This document shows positions 1 through 7,641 of a stretch of DNA of 10,265 bases, in pieces. How positions within the stretch are numbered: position 1 is the first letter of the stretch; every line of letters starts with the position of its first letter. Location: the NCBI RefSeq assembly GCF_910589175.1, contig NZ_CAJURR010000037.1, positions 1 through 10,265 on the forward strand. The letters are read 5' to 3'. This stretch comes from an uncultured Lactobacillus sp. (GTDB taxonomy: Bacteria > Bacillota > Bacilli > Lactobacillales > Lactobacillaceae). The position numbers and the translations under genes were made by a program. Under the pieces are notes generated by a model. That model was not told the DNA's origin. It did not search any database and was given only the letters and a program-made list of their open reading frames with translations.

Positions 1-1639
1 AGATCGCTTGGTAGGTTATTCAATTAGTCCGATTTTGTGGCAAAAGGTAAAGAAAGGCTTGTCAGCTGGACGTGTTCAATCGATTGCCTTGAAGTTAGTA
101 ATTGATCGTGAAAATGAAATCAAGAACTTTAAGCCAGAAGAGTACTGGACTATTGATGCTGATTTCGAAAAAGGTACAGAAAAGTTCAAAGGTGCTTTTT
201 ATGGCATTAAAGGCAAAAAACAGGAATTGCCAAATAACGAAGCAGTTCAAGATGTTTTAAAGCGAATTGATAAGCGGAAAAACTTTGAAGTTACAAAAGT
301 AGTTAAAAAGGAAAGAAGACGTCAACCGGCTGCTCCTTTTACCACTTCAACTATGCAACAAGAAGCAAACAAGCGCTTAGGCTACAGAACTCGTCGAACA
401 ATGAGAATTGCTCAATCTCTTTATGAAGGTGTGAATCTTGGTAAAGGATCTGTCGGTTTGATCACTTATATGCGTACTGACTCAAAGCGTATTGCCAATG
501 TTGCAAAGCACGAAGCTTCAAAATTTATTCATGAAGAATATGGTGAAAATTACGCAGCAGTTAAGCCGCAACATTTTAAAAATGATGCGGATGCTCAAGA
601 TGCCCACGAAGCAATTCGTCCTACTTCAGCTTTTAGAACTCCAGCTTCTGTAAAAGAGTATTTAACCACTGAAGAATATCGACTATATACTTTAATTTGG
701 TCAAGATTTATTGCTAGTCAAATGACTCCAGCTGTTTACGATACAGTTAGAGCTGATATTGAGCAAAATGACGTAACTTTTAGAACAACAGGATCAAAAC
801 TTAAGTTTGCTGGATTTACTAAGGTATACGATAACCAAAAAGAAAAGAGTAATGAACTCCCTGAGTTAAATGAAGGCGATAAAGTTAAGCTTAAGAAGAC
901 TGATGATCGTCAACACTTTACTCAACCACCTGCACGTTATACAGAAGCTAGTTTAGTTCGTGCTCTTGAAGAAAATGGTGTCGGTCGTCCATCAACTTAT
1001 GCACCAACAATTGATACCATTCAAAAACGTTACTACGTAAAACTTGAAGGTAGATCAATTGTACCTACAGAATTAGGTGAAATCGTAGATAAGTTAATCG
1101 AAGAATTTTTCCCTGACATTGTTAATGTTGACTTTACGGCTCAACTTGAAAATGACCTAGACGGTGTTGAAGTAGGGAAGAAAAACTGGATTAAAGTAGT
1201 TGATGAATACTACAAGCCATTTTCTAAAGAATTAGATAAAGCCGATCAACAAATTGAAAAGGTTCAAATTAAAGATGAACCTGCGGGCTTTAACTGTGAT
1301 ATTTGTGGAGCTCCAATGGTTATTAAAATGGGACGCTATGGTAAGTTCTATGCTTGCTCTCGTTTCCCGGATTGTCGTAATACTAAACCAATCGTTAAGA
1401 AGATTGGCGTAACTTGTCCTAAGTGTGGTAAGGGCGAAGTTATTGAAAAGAAATCAAAACGCAACCGTAAATTCTATGGCTGTTCACGCTATCCAGATTG
1501 TGATTTTGTTTCATGGGATCAACCAATTGGTCGTAACTGTCCAAATGATGGTCACTTCTTAGTTCAAAAGAAGAACAAGAAAGGATTAGTAATCCTTTGT
1601 CCAAATGGTGATTACCGTGAAGAACCAGAAGAAAATTAA
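1..1639 (+). CDS. topA: DNA topoisomerase I (type IA), 3' part, 5' end outside window
   Basis: Type IA topoisomerase, which relaxes negative supercoils by cutting one DNA strand through a phosphotyrosine link. The reading frame is open at the left edge (codons from base 2 read DRLVGYSISP), so roughly the first 150-170 residues, including the Toprim Mg-binding domain, are missing; the TTG at base 8 is internal and not the start. The GLSAGRVQS motif is near base 59, and the active-site tyrosine lies in GLITYMRTDS (Tyr codon 467-469). The DAHEAIRPT and GVGRPSTYAPTI motifs typical of the family follow. The C-terminus carries two complete four-cysteine zinc ribbons (from about bases 1292 and 1412) and a third module in which only two cysteines remain (CPNDG and CPNGD). 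Family identity is certain. A hairpin follows the stop and separates it from trmFO. Confidence 0.97.
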   Translation, partial: DRLVGYSISPILWQKVKKGLSAGRVQSIALKLVIDRENEIKNFKPEEYWTIDADFEKGTEKFKGAFYGIKGKKQELPNNEAVQDVLKRIDKRKNFEVTKVVKKERRRQPAAPFTTSTMQQEANKRLGYRTRRTMRIAQSLYEGVNLGKGSVGLITYMRTDSKRIANVAKHEASKFIHEEYGENYAAVKPQHFKNDADAQDAHEAIRPTSAFRTPASVKEYLTTEEYRLYTLIWSRFIASQMTPAVYDTVRADIEQNDVTFRTTGSKLKFAGFTKVYDNQKEKSNELPELNEGDKVKLKKTDDRQHFTQPPARYTEASLVRALEENGVGRPSTYAPTIDTIQKRYYVKLEGRSIVPTELGEIVDKLIEEFFPDIVNVDFTAQLENDLDGVEVGKKNWIKVVDEYYKPFSKELDKADQQIEKVQIKDEPAGFNCDICGAPMVIKMGRYGKFYACSRFPDCRNTKPIVKKIGVTCPKCGKGEVIEKKSKRNRKFYGCSRYPDCDFVSWDQPIGRNCPNDGHFLVQKKNKKGLVILCPNGDYREEPEEN

Positions 1640-1654
1640 ATTATAATAAAAATC

Positions 1655-1699
1655 AATGATATCATTAAAACGAAAGCGGTTTAATGATATCATTTTTAT
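1655..1699 (+). terminator. AT-rich hairpin after topA, built from two copies of a 12-bp palindrome
   Basis: A perfect 15-bp inverted repeat (1655-1669 and 1680-1694) encloses a 10-base loop and is followed by a T-rich stretch, as in an intrinsic terminator. The stem is unusually AT-rich. Each arm contains AATGATATCATT, itself a perfect palindrome (1655-1666 and 1683-1694), so the site is also a pair of identical dyads 28 bases apart. Termination after topA is the simplest reading; a protein-binding role is possible. Confidence 0.6.
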
Positions 1700-1736
1700 A
1701 TAGACTTGAAAGAGTCGAGCAGAAAGGAAAGATTGC

Positions 1737-3053
1737 ATGGTAAAGAATGTAACCGTAATTGGCGGAGGGCTTGCAGGAAGTGAAGCTGCATGGCAATTAG
1801 CTAAGCGTGGCATTGAAGTAGATTTATATGAAATGCGACCTAAGAAAAATACGCCTGCTCATGAAACTGCAAACTTTGCAGAATTAGTATGTACTAACTC
1901 AATGAGATCTAACCAACTGTCAAATGCTGTTGGTTTATTAAAAGAAGAAATGCGGCAGCTGGATTCCTTAATTATGAAAGCAGCGGATGAAACTGCAGTA
2001 CCTGCTGGTGGAGCCTTAGCCGTTGATAGAGATAAGTTTAGTGCAGTTGTAACTAAAACTTTGAAAGACTTGCCAAATGTTCATGTTCATGAGGAAGAAA
2101 TCACTGAAATTCCAAAAGATGGTATCACGATCATTGCGACTGGTCCATTAACCTCAGATACCCTAGCAGAACAGATTAAGGAGTTTTGCGGTACTGATTC
2201 ACTTCATTTCTTTGATGCAGCTGCTCCAATTGTGGCAGCTAGCTCAATTAATCGTGACATTGTTTATAAAAAATCACGTTATGACAAGGGTGAAGCTGCA
2301 TATTTGAATTGTCCAATGACTAAAGAGGAGTTTTATAATTTCTACAAAAATTTAGTTGCGGCAGAAACAGCTACCTTACATGGTTTTGAAGATAAGAATG
2401 TCTTTGAAGGATGTATGCCAATTGAAGTAATGGCTAAAAGAGGAGAAAAAACAATGCTCTTTGGCCCACTTAAACCAGTTGGTTTAGAAGATCCGAAGAC
2501 TGGAAAAACTCCTTATGCAGTTGTGCAATTGCGTCAAGATAATGCAGCTAGCACAATGTATAACATTGTTGGTTTCCAAACTCATCTAAAATATGGTGAG
2601 CAAAAGAGAGTCTTTTCAATGATTCCAGGTCTTGAAAATGCAAAATTTGTTCGCTATGGTAAAATGCACCGCAATACCTATATTGCTAGTCCTGAGGTTT
2701 TGAATGCAAATTATGAAGCTAGAAAGCAAACTGGTCTCTTCTTTGCTGGACAAATGACTGGAGTAGAAGGTTATGTTGAAAGTGCAGGTTCTGGTTTAGT
2801 TGCCGGAATTAATGCGGCTAGAGAAGCTTTAGGAGAAGAAACACTAGTCTTTCCTAAGTCAACTGCTTTGGGTTCTATGGCTAACTACATCACAACCACT
2901 AGCGCAAAGCATTTCCAACCAATGAATGCTTCATATGCTCTCTTGCCAAAATTAGATTACAAGGTAAGAAACAAGCAAGAAAGACACTTAGAAATTTCAA
3001 AGCGAGCATTGAAAGATCTTGAAGCCTTTAAGGAAGAGAAGAAGCTTGATTAA
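1737..3053 (+). CDS. trmFO: Methylenetetrahydrofolate-tRNA-(uracil-5-)-methyltransferase TrmFO
   Basis: FAD- and folate-dependent enzyme that makes 5-methyluridine at position 54 in the T-loop of tRNA, the Gram-positive alternative to SAM-dependent TrmA; cytosolic. The 438 residues match the family length. The N-terminal dinucleotide-binding motif [12 protein letters not shown] is at residues 7-18. The conserved [18 protein letters not shown] block includes Cys52, and Cys226 sits in FEGCMPIE; these correspond to the two functionally important cysteines (53 and 226) of the B. subtilis enzyme. The C-terminal [18 protein letters not shown] segment is the second flavin-contact motif. The ATG is preceded by AAAGGAA at a usual distance. 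Formerly called gid. Only 2 bases separate its stop from xerC, so the two are probably co-transcribed with hslVU. I see no convincing promoter in the short gap after topA. Confidence 0.97.
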   Translation: MVKNVTVIGGGLAGSEAAWQLAKRGIEVDLYEMRPKKNTPAHETANFAELVCTNSMRSNQLSNAVGLLKEEMRQLDSLIMKAADETAVPAGGALAVDRDKFSAVVTKTLKDLPNVHVHEEEITEIPKDGITIIATGPLTSDTLAEQIKEFCGTDSLHFFDAAAPIVAASSINRDIVYKKSRYDKGEAAYLNCPMTKEEFYNFYKNLVAAETATLHGFEDKNVFEGCMPIEVMAKRGEKTMLFGPLKPVGLEDPKTGKTPYAVVQLRQDNAASTMYNIVGFQTHLKYGEQKRVFSMIPGLENAKFVRYGKMHRNTYIASPEVLNANYEARKQTGLFFAGQMTGVEGYVESAGSGLVAGINAAREALGEETLVFPKSTALGSMANYITTTSAKHFQPMNASYALLPKLDYKVRNKQERHLEISKRALKDLEAFKEEKKLD

Positions 3054-3055
3054 TA

Positions 3056-3979
3056 ATGTCTAAAGAAAATGATAAATTAATCAAACAATTTCAAGATTAC
3101 TTGAACTATGAACGTAATTATAGTAAAAATACTGTAAACTCTTACTTAAACGACCTGATTGAAGCTAAGGAATTTTTTAAAGAAAATGGTGGCTTTAGCG
3201 GCTGGAATCAAGTCAAAAGTCGTGATGTTGAAATTTTCTTACAAAACTTAGCGACGCAAAATAGGTCAAGGACTACTCAAGCGCGTAAAATGTCGAGTTT
3301 AAGATCTTTTTATCGCTTTCTTGTTAAGCGGGAAGTGCTAGATAATGATCCAATGCAGACAATTAGTTTAAGATTAGGCGAAAAGAAATTACCACAATTT
3401 TTCTATGAAAAAGAGATGCGGCAAGTCTTTGATAGTCTTGCTGGTCATGAAAAGTTGGTAGTAAGAAATCGTGCGATGTTTGAACTTTTTTATGCGACTG
3501 GGATGCGTTTAAGTGAGATGGCATCTTTAAAGCTAGATCAGATTGATTTTGATTTAAAGATTATCTTAGTTCATGGGAAGGGTAATAAAGACCGCTATGT
3601 TCCTTTTGGAAAAGATGCAGCCAATGCTTTAAAAGAATATTGTGATAGTAGTCGACCTGCTCTACTAGGTAAAAATGAAGATCGAGGCTATGTATTTTTA
3701 AATAACCGAGGACAAAAGTTAACGGGCCGCGGAATTGAATATATTATGCAGCAAGTTTTTATTAAAGCTGGAGTTGGTGGAAAGGTTCATCCCCATATGC
3801 TTAGACACTCTTTTGCAACCGAAATGCTCAATAATGGGGCCGACCTAAGGAGTGTACAGGAGCTTTTGGGCCATGAATCTTTGTCAACGACGCAAATTTA
3901 TACTCATGTCACAATGAAGCATTTACAGGCAGATTATCAAAAATTTTTCCCAAGAAAAGATAAGAAAGACGAGACATAA
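3056..3979 (+). CDS. xerC: Tyrosine recombinase XerC
   Basis: Site-specific recombinase that acts at dif, normally with XerD, to resolve chromosome dimers at division. The 307-residue length is normal. The N-terminal SAM-like core-binding domain spans about residues 5-90, and the catalytic domain about 110-300. The full catalytic set is visible: Arg151 (ATGMRLSE), Lys175 (HGKGNKDR), His247 and Arg250 (HPHMLRHSFAT), His273 (LLGHESLSTTQ) and nucleophile Tyr282 (IYTHV). Its place between trmFO and hslV is that of B. subtilis codV (xerC), which argues against a phage or plasmid integrase. The start is 2 bases after the trmFO stop; purine-rich AAGGAAGAGAAGAAG inside the end of trmFO probably supplies the ribosome site or coupling. 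I cannot tell from one window whether the strain also has XerD or uses XerS. Confidence 0.96.
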   Translation: MSKENDKLIKQFQDYLNYERNYSKNTVNSYLNDLIEAKEFFKENGGFSGWNQVKSRDVEIFLQNLATQNRSRTTQARKMSSLRSFYRFLVKREVLDNDPMQTISLRLGEKKLPQFFYEKEMRQVFDSLAGHEKLVVRNRAMFELFYATGMRLSEMASLKLDQIDFDLKIILVHGKGNKDRYVPFGKDAANALKEYCDSSRPALLGKNEDRGYVFLNNRGQKLTGRGIEYIMQQVFIKAGVGGKVHPHMLRHSFATEMLNNGADLRSVQELLGHESLSTTQIYTHVTMKHLQADYQKFFPRKDKKDET

Positions 3980-3983
3980 TAAT

Positions 3984-4508
3984 ATGACAACAATTTGTTC
4001 TGTTAGATATAACAATAAAACAGCCATCGCTGGTGATGGTCAAGTTACCTTAGGTGAAAAAGTTATTGCTAAGGCAACTGCTAAAAAGATTAGAAGAATT
4101 TATCATGATCAAGTAGTAATCGGCTTTGCTGGCGGTGTTGCAGATGCAGTTAGCTTGCAAGATATGCTTGAAGGAAAACTTGAAACTTATTCAGGTGACT
4201 TACGTAGAGCTGCCGTTGAAATGGCTCAAAGCTGGCGTAAAGATCCAACTTTAGCTAAATTACAAGCTATGGTAATTGCTTTTAATGATAAAGATTTACT
4301 ATTAATTTCTGGTAATGGTGAAGTACTTGAACCAGATGAAGATGTGGTGGCTATTGGTTCTGGTGGTAACTTTGCCCAAGCAGCTGCAATTGCTATGACT
4401 CGCCACAGTAATGGGATGAGCGCAAGTGAAATTGCTAAAGAAGCTGTTAAGATTGCTTCCGGAATTGATGTGTTTACAGATGACCACATTACTACTGATG
4501 AAATCTAG
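3984..4508 (+). CDS. hslV: HslV (ClpQ) peptidase subunit of the HslUV protease
   Basis: Threonine peptidase that forms a two-ring dodecamer and degrades proteins fed to it by HslU; cytosolic, proteasome beta-subunit fold. The 174-residue length is normal. After removal of Met1 the protein begins Thr-Thr-Ile, giving the N-terminal threonine nucleophile used by most HslV proteins; B. subtilis ClpQ (CodW) instead uses serine after a short extension. Family blocks AIAGDGQVTLG (14-24), the KK pair at 34-35, GFAGGVADA and AIGSGGNFAQAAA are present. It starts 4 bases after xerC with only a weak purine-rich ribosome site, which suggests translational coupling, and lies 10 bases before hslU. Antisense open frames here are shadows of this gene. 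Confidence 0.97.
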   Translation: MTTICSVRYNNKTAIAGDGQVTLGEKVIAKATAKKIRRIYHDQVVIGFAGGVADAVSLQDMLEGKLETYSGDLRRAAVEMAQSWRKDPTLAKLQAMVIAFNDKDLLLISGNGEVLEPDEDVVAIGSGGNFAQAAAIAMTRHSNGMSASEIAKEAVKIASGIDVFTDDHITTDEI

Positions 4509-4511
4509 GTG
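4507..4511 (+). promoter_or_regulatory. Ribosome binding site supporting the TTG start of hslU
   Basis: AGGTG overlaps the hslV TAG stop and lies 7 bases before the TTG at 4519. This spacing, and homology beginning directly at that codon, select the TTG as start. Confidence 0.7.
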
Positions 4512-4518
4512 AAATATT

Positions 4519-5913
4519 TTGACTGAAGAAAAAACTCCAAAACAAATTGTAGAATTACTTGATAAATATATTATTGGCCAAAACGAAGCTAAAAAGTCTG
4601 TTGCGGTTGCATTGTATAACCGTTATCGTAGATTGCAATTACCAAAACAAATGCAACAAGATATTACGCCAAAAAACATGTTAATGGCAGGTCCTACTGG
4701 TGTAGGTAAGACAGAAATTGCACGTCGACTTGCTAAAATTGTTGATGCACCTTTTGTAAAGGTTGAAGCAACTAAGTTTACTGAGGTTGGTTACGTTGGA
4801 CGTGATGTTGAATCAATGGTCCGTGACTTAGTTGAAGAAGCAGTTCGAATGGAAGAAAAAGATCAATTTGAACATGTTAAAATGCAAGCTACTAAGAAAG
4901 CTAATAATCGTCTAGTTAAGTTAATTGTGCCCGGAATTAAGCGTGAAAACCGTGAAAATTCTATGCAACAAATGATGCAGATGCTTTCTGGTAACTTCAA
5001 CATGAATCAACCTCAAGATAATGAAGAAGTAACTGATGATATTCGTAATGAACGTCTTAGCGTAGCTGATCAACTTAATAAGGGATTACTTGAGAATCGT
5101 GAAGTTACCATCGAAGTAGAACAAGCTCCAAAGGTAAATCCAATGGGCGATATGATGGGCCAAATGGGAATTGACATGTCAAGTTTGATGGGCGACTTAA
5201 TGCCTAAGAAGACTGTTAAGCGTACACTAAAAGTATCAGATGCACGTGAAGTTTTAATTCAAGAAGAATCAAAGAAGTTAATTAACTACGATTCTCTCTA
5301 CCAACGTGCAATTGAGCGTACTCAACAAAATGGTATTATCTTTATCGACGAAATTGATAAGATCACTGCTGGTAACAAGAAGACCTCTGGTGAAGTTTCT
5401 CGTGAAGGTGTACAAAGAGATATCTTACCAATTGTTGAGGGTTCAACTGTTTCAACTAAGTATGGTCCGGTATCTACTGACCACATCCTATTTATTGCAG
5501 CTGGTGCTTTTGCCGAAAGTAAGCCAAGCGATTTAATTCCAGAATTGCAAGGACGTTTTCCAATTCGTGTTGAATTAAATGCCTTGACCCAAGAAGACTT
5601 CGTTAAGATCTTAAAGGATCCACAAAATTCACTTTTGAAGCAATATATTGCACTTCTTAAGGCTGATGGTATTAAATTAGTCTTTACTCAAGAAGCAATT
5701 GACCGAATTGCTCAAATAGCTTTTGAGGTAAACCAAGGAACTGACAACATTGGTGCCCGTCGTTTGGCAACTATTTTAGAAAAATTACTTGAAGATGTTC
5801 TTTACGAAGGTCCAGACATGAACATGGGTGAGATCACTATTACTCAGAAGTATGTTGATCAAAAATTGAGTGATATAATTATTAATAAAGACTTAACAAA
5901 ATTTATTTTGTAA
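4519..5913 (+). CDS. hslU: HslU (ClpY) ATPase subunit of the HslUV protease
   Basis: AAA+ unfoldase that forms a hexameric ring, unfolds substrates and threads them into HslV. The 464 residues match the family. Walker A is GPTGVGKT at 58-65, the pore loop GYVG is at 91-94, the methionine- and glutamine-rich insertion (I) domain is about 110-240, Walker B is IIFIDEID with Asp277-Glu278, and the sensor-2 region GARRL contains Arg414-Arg415. The C-terminus ends in KFIL, the tail that docks between HslV subunits and activates them. The start is a TTG with a well-placed AGGTG. It forms an operon with hslV and very probably with xerC and trmFO. An extended -10-like sequence near its 3' end may serve the next gene. 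Confidence 0.97.
   Translation: MTEEKTPKQIVELLDKYIIGQNEAKKSVAVALYNRYRRLQLPKQMQQDITPKNMLMAGPTGVGKTEIARRLAKIVDAPFVKVEATKFTEVGYVGRDVESMVRDLVEEAVRMEEKDQFEHVKMQATKKANNRLVKLIVPGIKRENRENSMQQMMQMLSGNFNMNQPQDNEEVTDDIRNERLSVADQLNKGLLENREVTIEVEQAPKVNPMGDMMGQMGIDMSSLMGDLMPKKTVKRTLKVSDAREVLIQEESKKLINYDSLYQRAIERTQQNGIIFIDEIDKITAGNKKTSGEVSREGVQRDILPIVEGSTVSTKYGPVSTDHILFIAAGAFAESKPSDLIPELQGRFPIRVELNALTQEDFVKILKDPQNSLLKQYIALLKADGIKLVFTQEAIDRIAQIAFEVNQGTDNIGARRLATILEKLLEDVLYEGPDMNMGEITITQKYVDQKLSDIIINKDLTKFIL
5871..5879 (+). promoter_or_regulatory. Candidate extended -10 promoter for the aldose epimerase gene
   Basis: TGATATAAT is an exact match to the extended -10 pattern (TGnTATAAT). It lies inside the end of hslU, with no good -35 box at normal spacing. 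Transcription from it would give a leader of roughly 55 bases before the ATG at 5941. In AT-rich DNA such matches also arise by chance. Confidence 0.35.
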
Positions 5914-5940
5914 TTTTAGTAGATAAAGAGAAGTTAAATT

Positions 5941-6828
5941 ATGGATTATCAATTAAAGAATAATTTTTTAACAGTAACACTTTCTGATAAGGGTGCTGAA
6001 ATTCAAAGTGTTAAAGATGTAAACAGCGGTCGAGAATACATGTGGCAAGCGGATCCCGAAATTTGGGGACGTCATGCTCCGGTTTTGTTCCCAGTAGTTG
6101 GACGTTTAAAGGACGATCAATATACTTATGATGGTAAAACTTACCATATGGGACAACATGGTTTTGCTCGGGATGCACAATTTACTGTTGAAGAACAAGA
6201 TGATAAGCACATTGTTTTTCTTCTAACTTCTAATGAAGATACTAAAAAAATGTATCCATTTGATTTTGAACTAAGGGTATCTTACAGTTTAATGAATAAT
6301 TTGCTGGAAGAACACTTTACAGTAACTAATACTGATACTAAAGAAATGATCTTTGGTATTGGTGGCCACCCTGGTTTTAATTTGCCAACTGATAATGGTT
6401 TGAATAAGAATGATTACTACTTTAAGTTCGATCCTTCAATGGACCATGTGAAGATTCCTTTAAAGGCACCATATCTTGACTGGGAAAATCGTTCTTTGCT
6501 CGCAACTGATTCAATGTTTGAAATTAGTGATGAATTATTTAAGGATGACGCCTGGGTCTTTGAATTAAAGCAACCTAACAAGATTTCTATTAGAACTGAT
6601 AAGAGTGATTACCACATTAACGTCAAAATGGAAAATGCACCATTTGTGGGTTTATGGTCACAATATCCTAAGGCTGGCAACTATATTTGTATTGAACCAT
6701 GGTGGGGAATTGCAGATACTTTAGACAGTGATGGTCAACTAGAACATAAACGTGGAATGAATCATATTGCTCCAAGTGAAGTTTGGGAGAATGGTTTTAC
6801 TATTGCGTTTCATGACAAAGCTAAGTAA
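5941..6828 (+). CDS. Aldose 1-epimerase family protein (LacX-like)
   Basis: Member of the galactose mutarotase/aldose 1-epimerase superfamily, which interconverts alpha and beta anomers of hexoses, or in some branches hexose phosphates; cytosolic with no signal peptide. The 295 residues fit the shorter LacX-like branch better than classical GalM (about 340). Conserved positions include Arg55 in PVVGRLKD, His73 in GQHGFARD, His143 in GIGGHPGFN and Glu252 in CIEPWWGIAD; the second histidine and the glutamate are the likely catalytic acid and base. AAAGAGAAG (5925-5933) precedes the ATG. It begins 27 bases after hslU, where B. subtilis has codY, and ends at a strong terminator, so it may be the last gene of the trmFO-hslU operon or have its own promoter. 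The true sugar substrate cannot be told from sequence. Confidence 0.9.
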   Translation: MDYQLKNNFLTVTLSDKGAEIQSVKDVNSGREYMWQADPEIWGRHAPVLFPVVGRLKDDQYTYDGKTYHMGQHGFARDAQFTVEEQDDKHIVFLLTSNEDTKKMYPFDFELRVSYSLMNNLLEEHFTVTNTDTKEMIFGIGGHPGFNLPTDNGLNKNDYYFKFDPSMDHVKIPLKAPYLDWENRSLLATDSMFEISDELFKDDAWVFELKQPNKISIRTDKSDYHINVKMENAPFVGLWSQYPKAGNYICIEPWWGIADTLDSDGQLEHKRGMNHIAPSEVWENGFTIAFHDKAK

Positions 6829-6835
6829 TTAGGAC

Positions 6836-6872
6836 AAATAAGACTTTGGTTGAAAGATCAAAGTCTTATTTT
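6836..6872 (+). terminator. Intrinsic terminator after the aldose epimerase gene
   Basis: A perfect 13-bp inverted repeat (6836-6848 and 6859-6871) with a 10-base loop ends in a T-rich stretch. It lies only 17 bases before the ATG of the next gene, so that gene's transcript must arise inside or upstream of this hairpin. Confidence 0.85.
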
Positions 6873-6878
6873 GTATGC

Positions 6879-6885
6879 AGGTGAG
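6879..6885 (+). promoter_or_regulatory. Ribosome binding site that fixes the start at 6889
   Basis: AGGTGAG lies just before the ATG at 6889. The alternative in-frame TTG at 6850 lies in the terminator loop and has no ribosome site, so 6889 is the better start. Confidence 0.75.
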
Positions 6886-6888
6886 AAA

Positions 6889-7491
6889 ATGAAGATTGGA
6901 TATTTAAAAAATTTAGGCAGACATGAGCTGGAAAAGTCAGCATGTAGATGGCAAACTTTACATAAAGATGAAAAGGTGAATTTAGAGCCTGTTTCATATG
7001 ATAAGATTGAAGATAAGATTCAAAACAATGAGTTAGATGCAGTCTTAGTTAATTCAAGACATATTATCTATCAGCAACTAGCTACTTATCCGGTTGATGA
7101 TGTTGCTGTAGTGGCCCTGGTGCAAGCGGGTAATTTTAATAAATATCAACAAACTGTCGAAGTGAGTGATTTAAAGAATTTGCCTTGCATTATGGTAGCA
7201 GGAGTAGAGGAAGAAAAGAGTGAATACCACTATTTAAAAGGTGTTCTTCAAGTTGATAGTGATTTACTTGCGGTTGAAACCTTAGGAGAAGCTGTTTTAA
7301 TGGTTGAATCTGGATCTGGCTATTTAATTATGAATGAAAAAACAGCAGCCCACATTGATGATGACCAAGTACAAAAGTTATTCTTGTTGCGAGCTGGAAA
7401 ACAACTAACTGAAGAATATGCTTTTATTGCTAAACCAGAAGATCAGCGAGTAGAAAAATTGAGCAAGATATTAAAAGAAATTATCAATTAA
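6889..7491 (+). CDS. Stand-alone LysR-type substrate-binding domain protein, no HTH
   Basis: About 200 residues that resemble only the effector-binding (periplasmic-binding-protein-like) domain of LysR-type regulators. The family pattern is visible: an opening strand MKIGYLKNLG, NNELDAVLVNSR like the usual gELDlalv strand, VAVVALVQAGN at the lobe crossover, VEVSDLKNLPCIMVAG like the usual start of the second lobe, and ETLGEAVLMVESGSGYLIM like the eaalalVaaGlGialL block. The N-terminal winged helix-turn-helix and linker (about 85 residues) are absent: the frame runs back only into the preceding terminator. There is no signal peptide, so it is not an exported binding protein. Function unknown; it could be a decayed regulator or a small-ligand sensor that acts by protein contact. 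It is followed by its own terminator. I am fairly sure of the fold but not of the role. Confidence 0.7.
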   Translation: MKIGYLKNLGRHELEKSACRWQTLHKDEKVNLEPVSYDKIEDKIQNNELDAVLVNSRHIIYQQLATYPVDDVAVVALVQAGNFNKYQQTVEVSDLKNLPCIMVAGVEEEKSEYHYLKGVLQVDSDLLAVETLGEAVLMVESGSGYLIMNEKTAAHIDDDQVQKLFLLRAGKQLTEEYAFIAKPEDQRVEKLSKILKEIIN

Positions 7492-7531
7492 AAGTAAAAT
7501 AATTATGTAAAGCTATAAAATTATATTACTT

Positions 7532-7561
7532 AAAAACTCTAGTGCAAAACTAGAGTTTTTT
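7532..7561 (+). terminator. Intrinsic terminator after the LysR-like domain gene
   Basis: An 11-bp perfect stem (7532-7542 with 7550-7560), a 7-base loop and a T run at 7556-7561. The A-rich left arm makes it potentially active in both directions. Confidence 0.85.
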
Positions 7562-7580
7562 ATACCTTGGCGTATACAAG

Positions 7581-7610
7581 TTCCCATTCTGGTAGGAATT
7601 TTGTTAAAAT
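7581..7610 (+). promoter_or_regulatory. Probable promoter of the YdjM-like gene
   Basis: An extended -10 box, TGTTAAAAT (7602-7610), lies 18 bases after a partial -35 box, TTCCCA (7581-7586). Transcription would begin near 7617, giving a leader of about 25 bases. It sits between the preceding terminator and the gene, where a promoter is required. Confidence 0.5.
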
Positions 7611-7641
7611 AGAATATATGTTCTAGAGAGGGTGAAAAGAA

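Noticed and set aside
1703..1716. GACT/AGTC mini-hairpin before trmFO
   Set aside because: A 4-bp stem is too weak to support a regulatory claim.
3056..3979. Tyrosine recombinase as a sign of an integrated element
   Set aside because: Its place between trmFO and hslV, normal XerC length and shared codon use mark it as the housekeeping recombinase; no attachment repeats or phage genes are near.
4226..4489. Minus-strand open frames within hslV
   Set aside because: They lie wholly inside a highly conserved gene on the other strand and have no recognisable product.
6850..6888. In-frame TTG that would lengthen the LysR-like protein by 13 residues
   Set aside because: It falls in the terminator loop, has no ribosome site, and the extra residues do not resemble the family; the ATG at 6889 has AGGTGAG.
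7561..7576. TATAC/GTATA inverted repeat just after a terminator
   Set aside because: Only 5 bp of AT-rich symmetry, overlapping the terminator T run; likely chance.
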